This document shows, piece after piece, positions 1 through 12,055 of a stretch of 64,000 nt of DNA (position 1 is the first letter of the stretch; each line of letters begins with the position of its first letter). The stretch comes from Anisakis pegreffii (Eukaryota > Nematoda > Chromadorea > Rhabditida > Anisakidae), in assembly GCA_035041965.1 (NCBI GenBank), contig JAPYMA010003055.1, positions 62,001 to 126,000 on the forward strand, given 5' to 3'. The notes under the pieces are model-generated. The model did no database searches, was not told the origin of the DNA, and saw only the letters and a list, made by a program, of their open reading frames with translations. The translations under genes and the position numbers were made by a program.

Positions 1-1831
1 TATCATCGACCTTCGCCACCAACGCATTTGTTTCATCGATCTGCGATCCTAGCTTCGCTTGCTCATTCTTCCAAGCCTCTTCAATATGCTCCCATTCCAT
101 AGCCATCTGAAAGCACCAACAAGAGTAGTAGATGCTTTATGGGCGATCATTACGTCCAGTTGGAATCGTGTGAGAGTTTCAATGAAAATTAGTACCCTGA
201 GCATGAATTTTTCGATTTGAAGGCAAGCATCGGCGGTCTCTTTGGCTAGCTCAACGTTATCGGCCATTGTGCCCAGAACACGGATTTGTGAAATTATATC
301 AGCACCACTATCCAACGCTGTTGCTGTCAATCCAATTAGATCTATAAAATCCTTCTTATCCTCATATTTCAATCTATGTTTATCGGGGCGATCTACCACA
401 CCTCAACGTCTAGGTCTGACATCGAAAACCATCAACATGCTCATATATCTGAGAGCTGGTTCTCTGGAATATTTTACTGAAATTGACGTCGTATACTTAA
501 TTGAATTTCAAGATTTTGGAATTTTACTGCATTCACGAAAAGAAATGTTTACTAGAGCATCAGCCTAAGAAATCAACTGTAACCATTAATGTCCCGATGA
601 GTTTCCTTCATGAAATTTGCGTGATCCGTTCGCACTGATGATGATCTTAGCGCCGTGTTTATTCGAGATGTGAGCTAAAACAAAAAAGCGGCTCTTACAG
701 CAGAACGTTTGCTGAATAGATTGAGAATAAGCGATGAACTAAAAACTTGATTTGGAAGACTTACTTCCATCGTAACGAAGACTAAATGATTTATATGTCT
801 GAGCGTGACGGGGAAAACGGTTTATGATTTCTGACGGTTATCAATTACTCAAAGAAAAGAGTTTATTATCGAATTGATAGATGGATTTGCTTCGAGAATA
901 ATGTTACTATTTTGCTCGTTCTATTGCTGATGTAGCAACGGCGTAAAAAAGCAAGTGAAAGTAGGCAGAATCGAACCCGTTCATGCTGTTGCGCGTACTC
1001 GTAAAATTTAAGTGCCTCTTTGAGAAGATATCCTCTCAATTGCAATTGACGATTCAATTCTTTCCACGCTGATCCTAGACTTTCGGCCATTGCCTCATAT
1101 ACTGCTACATCTGGTTCAGCCTGTTGGGTAACCAAATTATCCGCTCGAGCTAGCAGCTCTTCAACTTGATCCTCCTTACTCTGAAACTCATTCGTTTGAA
1201 CGAAACTGCAGAATCACCTGCTGGATGGAAGAGAAACGAAAACAATTGGATGAAATTGTGGCTGATTCGTGAATCTTATGAGATATCAAGCTAAAAATGC
1301 TCCAAAAAAAAGCAGATTTCGTTTTTCATTTCATCGAAGGATGTAATTGTGTAATCTTGAAATCAAGTAATCGGTTAAGAACAAATGATGCAAATATCAA
1401 TCATTTGCAGATATACGCTCTACTGTGAGAGTTTAACACTAAAATTAATCGCTTCCTTCGACACAAAGAACATCCCACCAGTCTTTAGACAACTGGGAAA
1501 AAATGTAACGTTCATTCAACAAATGTTCTTACAACCAGTCAAAGCAATCGCTTCATAATGGCCCCCACTTCGACCCCACATTTATGAACACTACTGTTCC
1601 AACAATTAGTCAAAATGCGAACATTAATAAAATGACAACCTTAAGCCTATTCATGAGATCTTCGTGAATGTCGAGTAAATCTCGCGTTTGTTCATAATTC
1701 TCTCCGATGTCAAGCATTCGTGGAGACATCTCATCGATTCGTAATGACACATATCCGATACTCTGCAATAATTGATAGAATAAATCACTTAATCCATTCG
1801 AACGACCCTCATTAATTACCATACAGGAAAA
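1..1831 (-). CDS. Spectrin-repeat/coiled-coil protein, partial (four internal exons)
   Basis: Four exons on the minus strand read in one frame: 1640-1831, 977-1180, 196-360 and 1-106, continuing past the left edge. Every junction is phase 0, with TTTCAG-type acceptors at 107-110 and 1181-1184 and GT donors at 1639, 976 and 195. The right border of exon 196-360 is the least certain, because an in-frame stop at 403-405 forces it to start below that. The product is a run of long charged helices, for example EAMAESLGSAWKELN and ENYEQTRDLLDIHEDL, continuing as helix across the 1640/1180 junction, and EWEHIEEAWKNEQ with the aromatic spacing of spectrin repeats. The style recalls SESTD1/CCDC141/DBL-family spectrin segments, which link membranes or the cytoskeleton to partners, but that family placement is a memory-based impression. 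N and C termini are outside the readable part; no start codon is claimed. Confidence 0.62.
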
Positions 1832-4800
1832 CTGCATATCAGTAGATGACAACGCTCCATTGATGGAACACCCCACTACTATGCTCATATGAGAATAACA
1901 GCACATGTAATCTCGAATTCTACCAGACGAAACGAATTTGATTCGGAAGTTGGCGAAACCAACACATAAGATGCTCTCTACTCATTAAGAGCGCATTTGC
2001 AAGTTATGTCAGCCGCTTATTAACAAAGGAATCGCCAGAAATAGTTTGCGAGCAGTGAAACATTAGCTGAGACTCAAAAGATGTCCAAGCGTTATTTATG
2101 CCATCAGTGATGTTCGACGGTCTGGTATGGTGGTTCGCATAGCGTGTGAAGTTACCCATTTTTGGTAATTTGGAGGTGTCAAGGGGTAATGGAGGTTGTC
2201 GGGAAATTAGTACTTCATGCAGTAGTTATGTTAAGATAAAACGTTACAGTGATGGTTTTTTTAGTAGGAGTATGTAAATGCGGTCAGTTGATGGCAACAC
2301 TCTTCATTCTCTCATTTTCTGGGCATTATTAGCTTGTCCTGGTCTAACAGGATTTTCATTCGTTTTAACAGGGTTTTCATTCTTTTCCTTGCTGTTATAA
2401 TCACTCTCATAGCTTTTATCACCAAAATGGTTGACTTTCGCTAATTTCTCATTCATTTCATTCAACAGTTAAAGTCAAATTCTCATTCTATCAAATGCAC
2501 TCTATAATTGATTATTAGACTGTCGAACAATTGCTATATTGTTGATTTCGGCTGTCAGCACTCGTCAACGTATCCAGTGAATAGTATATGCTACAGAATG
2601 AGAGGTTTATTTGAACGGTGAAGTTGAATAAGATGAAGTGAATGAGAAAAACTCATCAAGAGAACGGCATTCGCAGGTAGTAGTTATGAGAGTGAACATG
2701 ACACGTCTGAAAAGAATGAGAATCCATCTAAATCACTTTGAAGTGAGCGTGTCATAGACAACATCTTTTCATGCAATCATAGTCGACTGCATTAATGAGC
2801 AACGCAATGGTCAAGGACACTAATTTCTTTCACACCGCTGAGAAATTTCCAGACCGGTTTATCGCTTGTTCCTGACGTTACATGTGGAAATAGTGAGTTA
2901 TTTTATCAGGGATGGGAGATAACGGCGGCCTGCCAGATCATCAAAAAGGGGAATGGAGCATTCGAACGTGGGAACCACTGGTCTAGTAGAAAAGAAGTTG
3001 AATGAGTTATTCAAGCCGAATAATCACTCAACATTTCGGCCTGTAAAGACATATTTATTGAGTTTTGATGCCATTGCATAAAAATTTGTGCTGAATTGAT
3101 CGCTAGTTCACTTTGCATAAACTTTATCCATGAAATTAAGCGGGAAGCTGAGAACGGTTATACTGACAATTCGACCTTCCCATTGATACAACAATAATTA
3201 TTCTCTGTCTAGAAGAATTCAGATGAGCGGAACAACATCATTGGCGAACTTTTGTTGGTGTTTTATGTCGATATGACATCGGATTTGCGACAGTGAGCAG
3301 ATTAATCTCATTGCTGCAATTCGGAGTGTATTCGGAGTGTAAACAGCCTTGCAAAAGAAGATGAGACATGTAGATAAAAGATAAAAAGCTGACGGGAACT
3401 GACGGCCAACAAACAAACTGACTCAATTTTCAGCTAATTCAGTACTACTGATATTCGATTTTTGTTTTTCTTCATCGTTTTGTATCGATTTTCCACTGAC
3501 TTCAGAGCAATAACTCAGAATTTATGTTCCAACTCATTTCCGAATACGATTATTCTTGATGTGCAGCAGGAATTAACTAAAAGGTTCAAATAGCGGAAAA
3601 TGGCAACGATATAACAGAGACCATTGCCACAAGACAACAAAGTGCTTCCTGGAGTTTTTTGAGGCACCAAAATGACAATTTCTACTTACTTCCTGAGATA
3701 CCAATAAAAAGTCGAATGCATCTGTCAAAATAGGCTGCTGAGATGATTGCTGTCATTGAACTCACGAGATCGTTCGCAAGATAATGTCATATGACTGATC
3801 GTAATTGAATTGAGGGCTAGTAAGAGGAAATCTTGAGCAGAAAGGTGAAAATGTTTGTGCTATCTGATCGAAATTTTCATAGATGAAAATTTTCCAATGG
3901 TCAGCGAGTAAATGGTAGATTTTGAATACAGATTAATTCGCATGTTCATAGGATGTCTTTTAAAAAGCAATTGGGTATGTTGGGAGAAAAAATATTTGTT
4001 ATCAACTGATTAGCGCATGTGTCCTTTATATGTCCTCCATCTGTCAGTCTTCCACTAATCTTATCGATACTTTGTTACGATTACTCTAGGACTGAAAGTC
4101 TTATTGATCTTGCATTATTCTCTGATAAACTACTCTTAGTTCTGAATGTATATGACGATGAATGCGATTGAAACGAAATCTATAGCAACGTCAGCACTAC
4201 AAGGATCTGAGAATGTTATTATTTGAAAAATGATTGAACGGCTGTGATGTTTCTCATTATAAATAATCATTTTATCATCTGCGGTCCATTACATATTCAT
4301 GAGTGGACGATAAAACAACACTTCAAAATGGATACATCAATCAGATCTTGTTTTTGCGCCCACGTAAAACTGCATGTGTTTTTAATTTAGTTCATACGAA
4401 CAGTTTAATAGCTAATATAAAATTGTTTGAATAAATTGCTCATATCGCACCTATCGGAGAGCGGAAATTGGCTCATTTTTCTGGATTTTGCATAGGCTGT
4501 TAATGCTTACATCGCGTTGTGAGGTGTCTCGGAAGGGTAAAAATTTATACAATATAACAAACGCAATGAATTCAACACTCATGTTGAAATTCGTTTCGCT
4601 TCATAACGCACGTTTCCGACGTATTATCCATATCCGTAATTTCAGCGGCACTTTCTTAACTGATTAATTTTTAATGCTTGAAAGCAGATGTTATCAGAAC
4701 AAAGTCACTGGAGGGTAACGTGACTCAGAAAACCGCACTCTTCTCAATAATCTCACAAACTGAGTGGATTCTAATTCTCATTGGGAGAAAGAAATTCACT

Positions 4801-5361
4801 GTTGTATAATGCTGTCATTCTCGTTTCTCCCACTAATTTCATCAATAGTTTGCTAAATGACATCAAAAGCATATTTCCCGATGATGCATTCAAATTATCG
4901 TCCCAGTGTTCAATCGGAACATCGTGACGATTATTCCGAATAATTGATTATCAAGGAGAACAGCAGTAAATCGTGAATGCGGCCGAACAGATGAACATAT
5001 GTCATCGATACGCACATAAACAAATGCAGCAGCATAAACGATTCCTTTCAATCGCCCACGGATCGGTCTCAAAGCTAAGACTCGTTCGTTATTATACACA
5101 TCAGTGCAATTCGTTTAATATCATATTTTTTAATTTTGAAAGCTTCGTCCGAACGTTTCACTAATCGAAATGATTCCGAATAGAAAAAGTTGCAACATAT
5201 GAACACAACTGATGAGATTAATCGTTTATATTCATGGAATACCGCAAAATGATTTGCAGTGCAAATGGATTACATATTCAATCGGTTGTAAATGCTCACT
5301 TCAAAACCGTCAAAACCGTTTCTACAATTTGCAAACATATGGCATTCATTAAGATGATTGT
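1832..5361. other. Gene-poor AT-rich stretch
   Basis: No exon with both splice borders and coding character was found on either strand. It may be upstream intron or flank of the spectrin-like gene. It holds the left member of a dispersed repeat pair (2150-2990) and a small imperfect tandem repeat of about 22 bp around 2345-2395 (an AACAGG-TTTTCATTC motif twice). The open frames at 3219-3426 and 4890-5164 show no coding character. Confidence 0.5.
2150..2990. repeat. Dispersed repeat, copy 1 (split by an insertion)
   Basis: Two blocks, about 2150-2215 and 2868-2990, match in order a single nearly continuous segment at 41974-42160. Shared landmarks are TACCCATT, GAGGTGTCA-GGGG-AATG, TCGGGAAAT-AGT, then ACGTTA, GCCAG-CCATC (CCAGATCATC here), GGAGCA/GAATGGA and ACGTGGGA-CACTG. 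In this copy about 650 bp separate the two blocks; in the other copy they are adjacent. The extra segment looks like a later insertion, but I see no clear terminal inverted repeats. Confidence 0.5.
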
Positions 5362-5715
5362 ATGGAGGACATTGTTTTACGAGCATCCTCCTTCATTTCT
5401 AAGTGCATGAAAATCATAGACTTACATTTTGAAATGTGTTCTAATAAGTTTATTGACTTGGCTCAAGTTTATCATAAGCAATTTTCGGAAAGAAGTTGGT
5501 GTTTGCTCATTGCGAGATCACCCACTGAATTGAGAGCATTCCAGCTGAGGGAATTGTTAGAATTTTATCAGATCAGATCAGCTGAATCGCTTAATCCATG
5601 CAGGCTTTGCAAAGAATTCAACCGTAAAGGTCGTGTATGTCATTTTTCCTTGTTCGTCGTTTTAACGAGAGTTAATCTGAGCAGTAAGCAAGAGAAGTCA
5701 AATTTCCGTGAATGA
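5362..5715 (+). CDS. Open reading frame of uncertain reality, 117 codons
   Basis: The frame runs from ATG at 5362 to a stop at 5713-5715. The first about 90 residues look helical and charged (e.g. ELRAFQLRELLEFYQ) with a possible GT donor (AAAG|GTCGTG) near 5626-5633, after which the reading loses coding character. No domain is recognised. It sits alone in a gene-poor stretch with no convincing partner exon, so it may be an isolated first exon or a chance frame. Confidence 0.25.
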   Translation: MEDIVLRASSFISKCMKIIDLHFEMCSNKFIDLAQVYHKQFSERSWCLLIARSPTELRAFQLRELLEFYQIRSAESLNPCRLCKEFNRKGRVCHFSLFVVLTRVNLSSKQEKSNFRE

Positions 5716-8264
5716 AGGATGGAAGGAAAAGCTGCATTGGTTAAATAGATTTGTTTTGAAATTATCGATTCAAAAGCATTCAGTGCGTTAGACGCGATGA
5801 AAACAGCTGATCGATGTGGCTTAACTGAACAAGCGATACATAAACAAATTCACGACGACGATGCAGGATTATTTTGCTTTATGCTTTTCGAATTTTATTG
5901 CCTCTTTTCGACATGGCATATTAAAAAATTTTTCCATTTGCAACCAGTTGAACAAATCGTATAGCTGCAAATCCCATCGATCATTCGTTATATGATGAAA
6001 TCTATTTCATGTCGGTGGATTAGGCAGCTTATGAAGTGAGCTGGTCAACAGTATAGGTTGCTTGCAAAATAGTCAGCACATTCTTAGCGCACATCAATCA
6101 TCTGAATTTGCATTGTGACGTGATGTCTGCGATACGTGAGCACTTTAATAGTATCTATTATAGCAATTCAAATATTGAATGTCTGCTCTGAGATTGTTTT
6201 ACATTCAAGATTGCCCCAATTCCATCGTTGGACTTGCAAAAAACAGCCAGAAATCACGCCTTCGAAACAATTGTTAATGAAAGATGTGCCAACAAACGAC
6301 TATATGATGCCGGTGTTTTCAAGAGGCTGTCAGTTTTCGAGTTCACTCAAACGAATTCTTTGCATTCATTACAGATACCTAAGCGATCTCTTTTGATATG
6401 CGAAAGTGATTTCTTAGCCGATTTTTTACCACAGATTTCTTTCTGCTGTTTATTCAAATGCAAAATACAATGCACCCAATTAGGCAGTGCAATGGAATAC
6501 GATGGCTAAAAAGAGAATTTTTGACCGTGTTTAAAATATAAGTTGATTATGGACTGAATAATTGTGAAGAAATGAGAACACGGAGAGAGACGGCTACAAC
6601 AAAGCGGCCACTATTGAATTCCTTGATTCGTTGTCTCCTGCTCACAATTGCTGACAGTAGCACCCAACGCGCTCTCGAAGAATACTCCACTAGAAATTGA
6701 TTGTTTTGAAGTGCTATTATCATCGTACTTCACGTGGTACTCAACGAAGCTGTTGAAATGCGCATTCGAGAATTAAAAGCATAGTGGAATTGGAAGCATC
6801 ATGAGAAGTTAGCCATAGCAAAAGTCTGATTGGAAATTAAGCAACAAGGGCGAGTTCAGCAAGCAATAACAACGTGATATAGGAAATAAGCAAGCGCAAT
6901 TACACAGCCCTTAATGCCCGATGATAGATCCTGCAAATACTGCTGGCAAGTTGCATTAGCATTTAGGAATAAAAAGGAAATTGTGGAACGTTCTCATAGT
7001 GAAGTAACAACACGAGTCAGAGTGCTACGACTTTTTTGCAATATTCTTCGTTGAAACACTGAAAATTCCCAACGCTTACTCTAAAATCGAGGATAACATT
7101 CCGATCATCGATTTCTTCCGAAGTATTTGATGGGGTCAAAAAATGGTCAAAAATTAAGGATCAGTAGAGTTCCCGGAACTTTGAATACAACATATGAGAA
7201 AAGTGGAATGACTGTAAATAAGTGTTGCACGGTAAAGTGAACGAAATAGTGAAGGAAAAAAGTAGTCGAATTCTAAAAAGATTGAATGAGATGAGGAAAC
7301 CGCAACTAAAAGTCCAAAAGCTGAAATGAGCTTAAGAGAAATAATCATGTTTGCCGAATTTTTTGATGCGCTGTTCACTAGCAAATAACAATCTCATCAT
7401 ATTCGCTTGTAAATAATCTCATCGATAGGTCTAATTGATGCTTTATCAAAGCAGTTTTGTATAAACAAGAGATCAATTGAACCGTTAGTGAGTATCTCAG
7501 TGCAAATGCACATTTGAAGTGCCGACCAATAAAGAGAGAAGACTTCAAATAAGTTCAACGATAAAACTTGAAGATAGTAGACAAATTAAACCGAAACAGG
7601 TAAACAAGTGATATTTGAAAGAGTTTATTTTATTTACCTTGAGAAGTGCCACAACAATAGTTGCTCGTTTTCCAGCACGTATCGCAATAGTGCTAATAGT
7701 CGTGGTCGTTGGTTTTTCCATTATTTGGAATCAAAATTGAAATCAACGGTCGATCAAACTGATTTCGTATTGTTTAGAGAATGGATGATCCAATATGATA
7801 TGTTCCTGGTGGATACAAACAGGATTCGATAGTAATGATAATACTGACGTTCTTCTCGTTGTTGTTGTTATTGCTGGTGGTGCTGTTACTTAAAATAGGG
7901 CTGGTCCAGTGCAGACCAAGCTGGATGCAGCACCTGCCTATATGCTTAACTTCATGCACCTATGGTGGAGCTTCAACTTTAGCTTCAGCTTTCGACTTCA
8001 AGCTCTTAATCTCTCGCTATATTACTGGCTGGCTCTGACTCTGCACGAAATGATCATCTATCTATCTGTACATCTAAATATCTGTATCGTAGTCTAACTA
8101 GATTTCACAGATCCTCAACAGTGACAGAGAGGGAGAGGCGGCACTGCACAATAACACTGCAATCAGCAAATCAGATTTTTGCTTGCCTCGACTTCTTCAG
8201 TCAAACCTATTAAATACTTGAAAAGCTTGAATGCCACGAGTCCAACGTCGTCTATCTGTGTATT
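5716..8264. other. Gene-poor stretch
   Basis: Only weak overlapping open frames (6136-6509 plus, 7154-7384 minus, 7608-7832 plus). The 7154-7384 minus frame contains a signal-peptide-like stretch (LKLISAFGLLVAVSSS) but no following domain. From about 7835 the plus strand becomes rich in pyrimidines. Confidence 0.45.
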
Positions 8265-8501
8265 ATGATGATAATGATGACTGTTGCTGCTCCACTGCTC
8301 ACTTTTATTATTCTTTCGCTCATCCTTCCACTGCAACCGCTCTTCATTGTGCCACGAAACAGCAACAGCAGCAGCAGCAGCAGCAGTGATGCTTTAAGCT
8401 TTAAACCTAATAGTAAGAGTAAGCAACCATTCGTCAGTCCAAAGCCCAACAAGCGTTTCACTGAAGCCGTTGTATCGTCGTCATTTTCAACCTCAATATA
8501 A
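8265..8501 (+). CDS. Possible small secreted Ser-rich polypeptide ORF
   Basis: The 78-codon frame starts with a hydrophobic leader (APLLTFIILSLILPLQPLF), followed by a poly-Ser run encoded by the (CAG)7 tract read as AGC, then a Lys/Pro-rich tail (SKSKQPFVSPKPNKR) and a stop. The order leader - low complexity - basic tail resembles a small secreted precursor. It could equally be chance: the leader is simple-sequence-like and the opposite strand is also open across the repeat. No splice partner or family is recognised. Confidence 0.25.
   Translation: MMIMMTVAAPLLTFIILSLILPLQPLFIVPRNSNSSSSSSSDALSFKPNSKSKQPFVSPKPNKRFTEAVVSSSFSTSI
8366..8386 (+). repeat. (CAG)7 trinucleotide run
   Basis: Seven uninterrupted CAG units, preceded by an AACAGCAA spacer that extends the motif imperfectly to the left. 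In the plus-strand frame 8265-8501 it is read as serine codons (AGC); on the minus strand it would give leucines. Confidence 0.95.
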
Positions 8502-8570
8502 CCCCTATCAGCATTATTTCTGCCAATATCACCACAACTAATTGACGTTGGAACGTCGACCAAATCATCA

Positions 8571-9089
8571 TTGTTCGCAGTTGTTTCATTCCTCTATGTA
8601 TCTCCTATCATATCCCTTTCCACATACCTTACTTATCCCGTCTATCTGTTTGCCATTTTCTCTTATTTCTCCTTCATCACTAACTCCTCATGGATTAGCT
8701 TCTATTTCAACATTTTCCCAAATCTCCATTTCTTTCTAAACGAAATCTATGTAATTGAGTATATCCTGTTTGTAAATCTCACTCTCTCAGCGTTCCTCAA
8801 TATGATTGCATCCAACCTCCTCACCTGTTTGCTTACCACACCAGCAAATCAACTGGCTACAGCTAGGAGCACTATCTATTTGTCCATTCCACAGCATCAA
8901 CAACTTGACCGATACTTTTCGGAGACTGCTGGTGTGCACTGTTCCCTTCCGATCTTAATTCAATACCTATTTAATATCGTTACAATCGAATATTACAAAA
9001 CTTGCACTCACTCCAGTCGTATCAATATCAATTATCTGCTCATTGCGTCTCATCTTTCGAACCGATTCCGTAAACATCTTCAAGTTTGA
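8571..9089 (+). CDS. Long hydrophobic ORF of doubtful coding status
   Basis: This is the longest uninterrupted frame outside the N gap, 172 codons. Its Phe/Leu/Ile/Ser-rich product mostly reflects a pyrimidine-rich plus strand between about 8500 and 9000, a bias that yields hydrophobic frames without selection. No start context, splice border or domain supports it. It may belong to an untranslated exon or be non-coding. Confidence 0.18.
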   Translation: MFAVVSFLYVSPIISLSTYLTYPVYLFAIFSYFSFITNSSWISFYFNIFPNLHFFLNEIYVIEYILFVNLTLSAFLNMIASNLLTCLLTTPANQLATARSTIYLSIPQHQQLDRYFSETAGVHCSLPILIQYLFNIVTIEYYKTCTHSSRININYLLIASHLSNRFRKHLQV

Positions 9090-10456
9090 CTATCTCACTT
9101 AAAACCACAGAATTCATTAACTCTTGAAAACTTCCCTCGGCAAATATCATTGATAATGGAAATCAATGAACTGCAACTTTTATTTGCTAGTAGTCAATGC
9201 TGATGATTTGTGTATTTTAAGATTTCAATTTGTTCGATTTTCTTGCATCCTAATGCGTCATGGTGATAACATCCTGCGATTTTCCTTGAAAGCGATTAAT
9301 TTTTTCATCTGTTTTTGCTGGAAAACTCCTCGTTGAAATTCGAATCCTGTATTTCTTGCTTTTGAAGGTTACGTTCCGGGGTTCATTGATCTTATGAATG
9401 CTGTCTAATCGAGGCATTATTGGTGAAATTATTTTATTTACACGTGTTGATTTAAAACAAATTTATTTGCACTAGCACACACGATAAAGTGCAAAAACTT
9501 TCACTCATTGAACGAAGTGATCAATAAAAACGTTCAGAAAACACAACAATTTCATAAGGTGTAATTGGAAAACTCGCAGTAAAGTTTGCACATCGAGTTG
9601 TTTCAACGTGTCTTTGATGATCGAAGTTTCCACAACATGCAATAATTACGTGATAAACGTAAATATAAATTCAGCATTGTGCATACAACATAACAAGAGA
9701 CCCGTCATGAAAAATGGAGAAAATAACATCGAAATAGAAACGCAAACAAACACTTGCAACGATAAGAAATGACACAATTAATGAACATATTCACAGAATC
9801 AAGCAAAAACTAGTGCAATAATTTGCAACTTCGCGTATAAATTGCTACATAAGGCTGAACTCTGACTGAATGTGCTCACGATCAGTTCAGAACATGATCA
9901 ATTCCAATCCGAATAGAAGCTGATGCGATATCAGGCTTTTCAATTAAAGCTTTTACTGCACTGAAGTCTTGAGAGGAGGCAAAAAGCCCTCAGGTAGATA
10001 GGAAAGAATTTTGTTGAGAGATTAGGAGGATATGTCGATGATGACGTTCATTTGTGTTGTTGATCCGAAGTACGATAAGAAGCAGTTCTCCTTCCAAATG
10101 AAAACATCGATAATCCTGTTATCTAATGCACTTCAGACTTATTGACTCATGAAAGTATAACAAATCCGTCAAACTTCTACCAGAGTATCCGAAGTCGGAA
10201 TATATGGTATTCGATCATTTTGGCATCCGAAGGAAGCATACCAGTTTGAAGTTGAGATGACTTCCTGCAGTGATTTGAAGTTGTGATGAACCAAAAATCC
10301 AGTCAATTTTAACAATTGCGATTTAATCAATGGAGAAGAGGAAAAATTTCCTCAATTTCCAAGATTCACAGAATTGGACTATTGTTAAGATAAGCAACAT
10401 GTATACAATACATTGCTTCTAGGTACTGAAATTCGAAACACATAGTAAACGTATTT
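9090..10456. other. Intergenic stretch left of the four-span membrane gene
   Basis: Mostly AT-rich with no clear gene. It should contain the 3' untranslated region of the minus-strand gene that stops at 10457; no close AATAAA was found. The minus-strand candidate exon at 9882-9960 is listed separately. Confidence 0.45.
9882..9960 (-). CDS. Candidate isolated terminal exon
   Basis: Minus-strand acceptor ACTTCAG at 9961-9967 is followed by one leftover base and 25 codons ending at a stop (TGA, 9882-9884). The product AVKALIEKPDIASASI... has balanced, protein-like composition. Nothing upstream on the minus strand could be joined to it with confidence; chance remains a fair explanation for a frame this short. 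Confidence 0.22.
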
Positions 10457-12055
10457 TCAGACGACGTCTCCAGGAGTGCACTGAGAAACGTAGCTGCCTC
10501 TTGATGTTTTCGACGCTCTCGATGTTCTCGATCCATTAAACGATTTCGAAAATCGTTCAGATTTGCGATCAGTGCTATAAGTTAGATTTTCAACCGTGTT
10601 GTTGTGCACATACATTGATGCACGCTCTTGCACGATCCAATACATAAAATCAGCACGCAATTTCGTTACGTCCAAATAAGCAGCAATCGTTATTGCTAGC
10701 CATATGAAATAAGTGAGCAGAAATGCTGCACCAATGTAAACGTTCCTGAAACAAAACTACTTTCACATATTTTATCAATATAACGTCCACTCTATGCAAC
10801 CACAGCAATAGTTTCTTGCTCTGTCAGTATACCAGAATAAAGTTTATGCATCAACAGAAACTCGGTATCACAACTTTAGACATATTATTTGCAGTCATTT
10901 AAGGAAACCCATATCAATACAAATTTTAAAAATGTCTCGACGACATGAAAGCGATACAGAGCTATAACATCAGTCCGGATTAGTTCAAAATCACGGTCGA
11001 AATGAACTGAAAACCTCAAATATCGATCCGATGATGGTCGTGGAGCTGTTGGTGGAAGTCGATTGACTTTCCAACATGAATACAAACTGTGAAGAACAAA
11101 TGATAGCAATGAAAGGAGACTTGTGGCAGCATCTGCGACCATTGGACGCACATAATTTGGGCGACACGCATAAATACCATACAAAGCTAGAATTGTCAAT
11201 ACCAAATGAACGATTCCAACTGTGCTCACTGTAAATATTTAGAACACTGTAATAGAACTGATGTATCAACATCAAAACAGTGATTTTCGTGTTTTACACT
11301 CTCATTGAAGTGCTCTGTACGGCACCCGGTGAATCTGCCTAAAGACATTTTGCCTAACGACAGTTTGCCTAAAGACACATTACCTAACGGACAGTTTGCC
11401 TAACTTACAGTTTTTTAGTGGATATTTCGCCTAATAGGCAAACTGTTCCTCAGTGCCATTGTCGAGATCACAGATAAAACCAGATCTAACCAAAATAAGC
11501 CACTGCAGTACAGTGATCATGACTATTTTCACTGCTATGCTCAAGCAGCGCATTCTCAAGAAATGTAACTTGAGTAACGAGCGAAATTTAAGTGCAAAGC
11601 ACACCAACTGACCAATAATAATGATTGCATCACTGAACGTTTCGAGAATTGCTTCAGTGGTTATCGTGGGCAACACTGATTTGAGAAAGTCGATTTCGTT
11701 ATAGCCCGATACATACTCACGTAATTGAGTTTTCAATTCACTTAACACTGAAACATTTTGTTTTCCCTTGAATCGACTAGCTCAGATCAAAATCAAGGGC
11801 TCAGATGTATGCCAGAAGGGCGCAAAGTGAGCAGCCGAGAGAACGCAATAATTTGCGATTTCCGTGCTAGCAGACTTTCAGAATTGGATTCGCTTGAAAT
11901 TCGGAGTACGGAAACAATGATAAAATTGAGATGATCGAATAAATCAACTAACCAGTCAAAAACATTGCCGGATTAATAAAAAGGAAAAGAATACCGAAAA
12001 AAGCGGCTAGTATGCGCATAATACACAAGAAACTGCCATAATCATAACTTCGATC
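10457..12055 (-). CDS. Four-span membrane protein, nematode orphan
   Basis: Four phase-matched exons on the minus strand: 11953-12055, 11613-11747, 11015-11228, 10457-10745, giving 246 codons plus TGA. Introns begin GTTAGT, GTCAGT and GTTTTC, and end GTTTCAG, TTTACAG and TTTCAG. Four hydrophobic spans are visible: about residues 9-33 (LCIMRILAAFFGILFLF), 76-100 (HLVLTILALYGIYAC), 107-130 (LLSLLSFVLHSLYSCW) and 150-172 (GAAFLLTYFIWLAITIAAY). The C-terminal tail of about 75 residues is Ser/Arg-rich and probably cytoplasmic. The longest loop, about 40 residues, lies between spans 1 and 2, and the CCG motif of tetraspanins is absent, so it is not a classical tetraspanin. The 5' exon with ATG is missing. 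A candidate is 12510-12585 (donor GTATAC, phase 0, preceded by GTTTTCAG), weakly supported. Function unknown. Confidence 0.75.
11336..11405. repeat. Intronic minisatellite with GCCTAA motif
   Basis: About four to five imperfect copies of an 15-19 bp unit (TTGCCTAAAGACA, TTGCCTAACGACAG, TACCTAACGGACAG), inside the second intron of the four-span membrane gene. GCCTAA is the complement of TTAGGC, the nematode telomere hexamer. Just to the left end of the intron, at about 11430-11445, lies the near-palindrome CGCCTAATAGGC. Confidence 0.75.

Noticed and set aside
8252..8563. Minus-strand 103-codon frame
   Set aside because: Poly-Leu and poly-Ile runs come from the (CAG)n and ATG/ATT simple repeats read backwards; no other support.
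10885..11014. Continuation of exon 11015-11228 to the stop at 10885
   Set aside because: Splicing at GTTTTC after 11015 creates an Arg codon with the first base of exon 10457-10745 and keeps the fourth membrane span and tail in frame.
11431..11612. Continuation of the 11613-11747 exon to 11431
   Set aside because: A GTCAGT donor at 11612 gives perfect phase to the next exon; the extension runs into the GCCTAA minisatellite.
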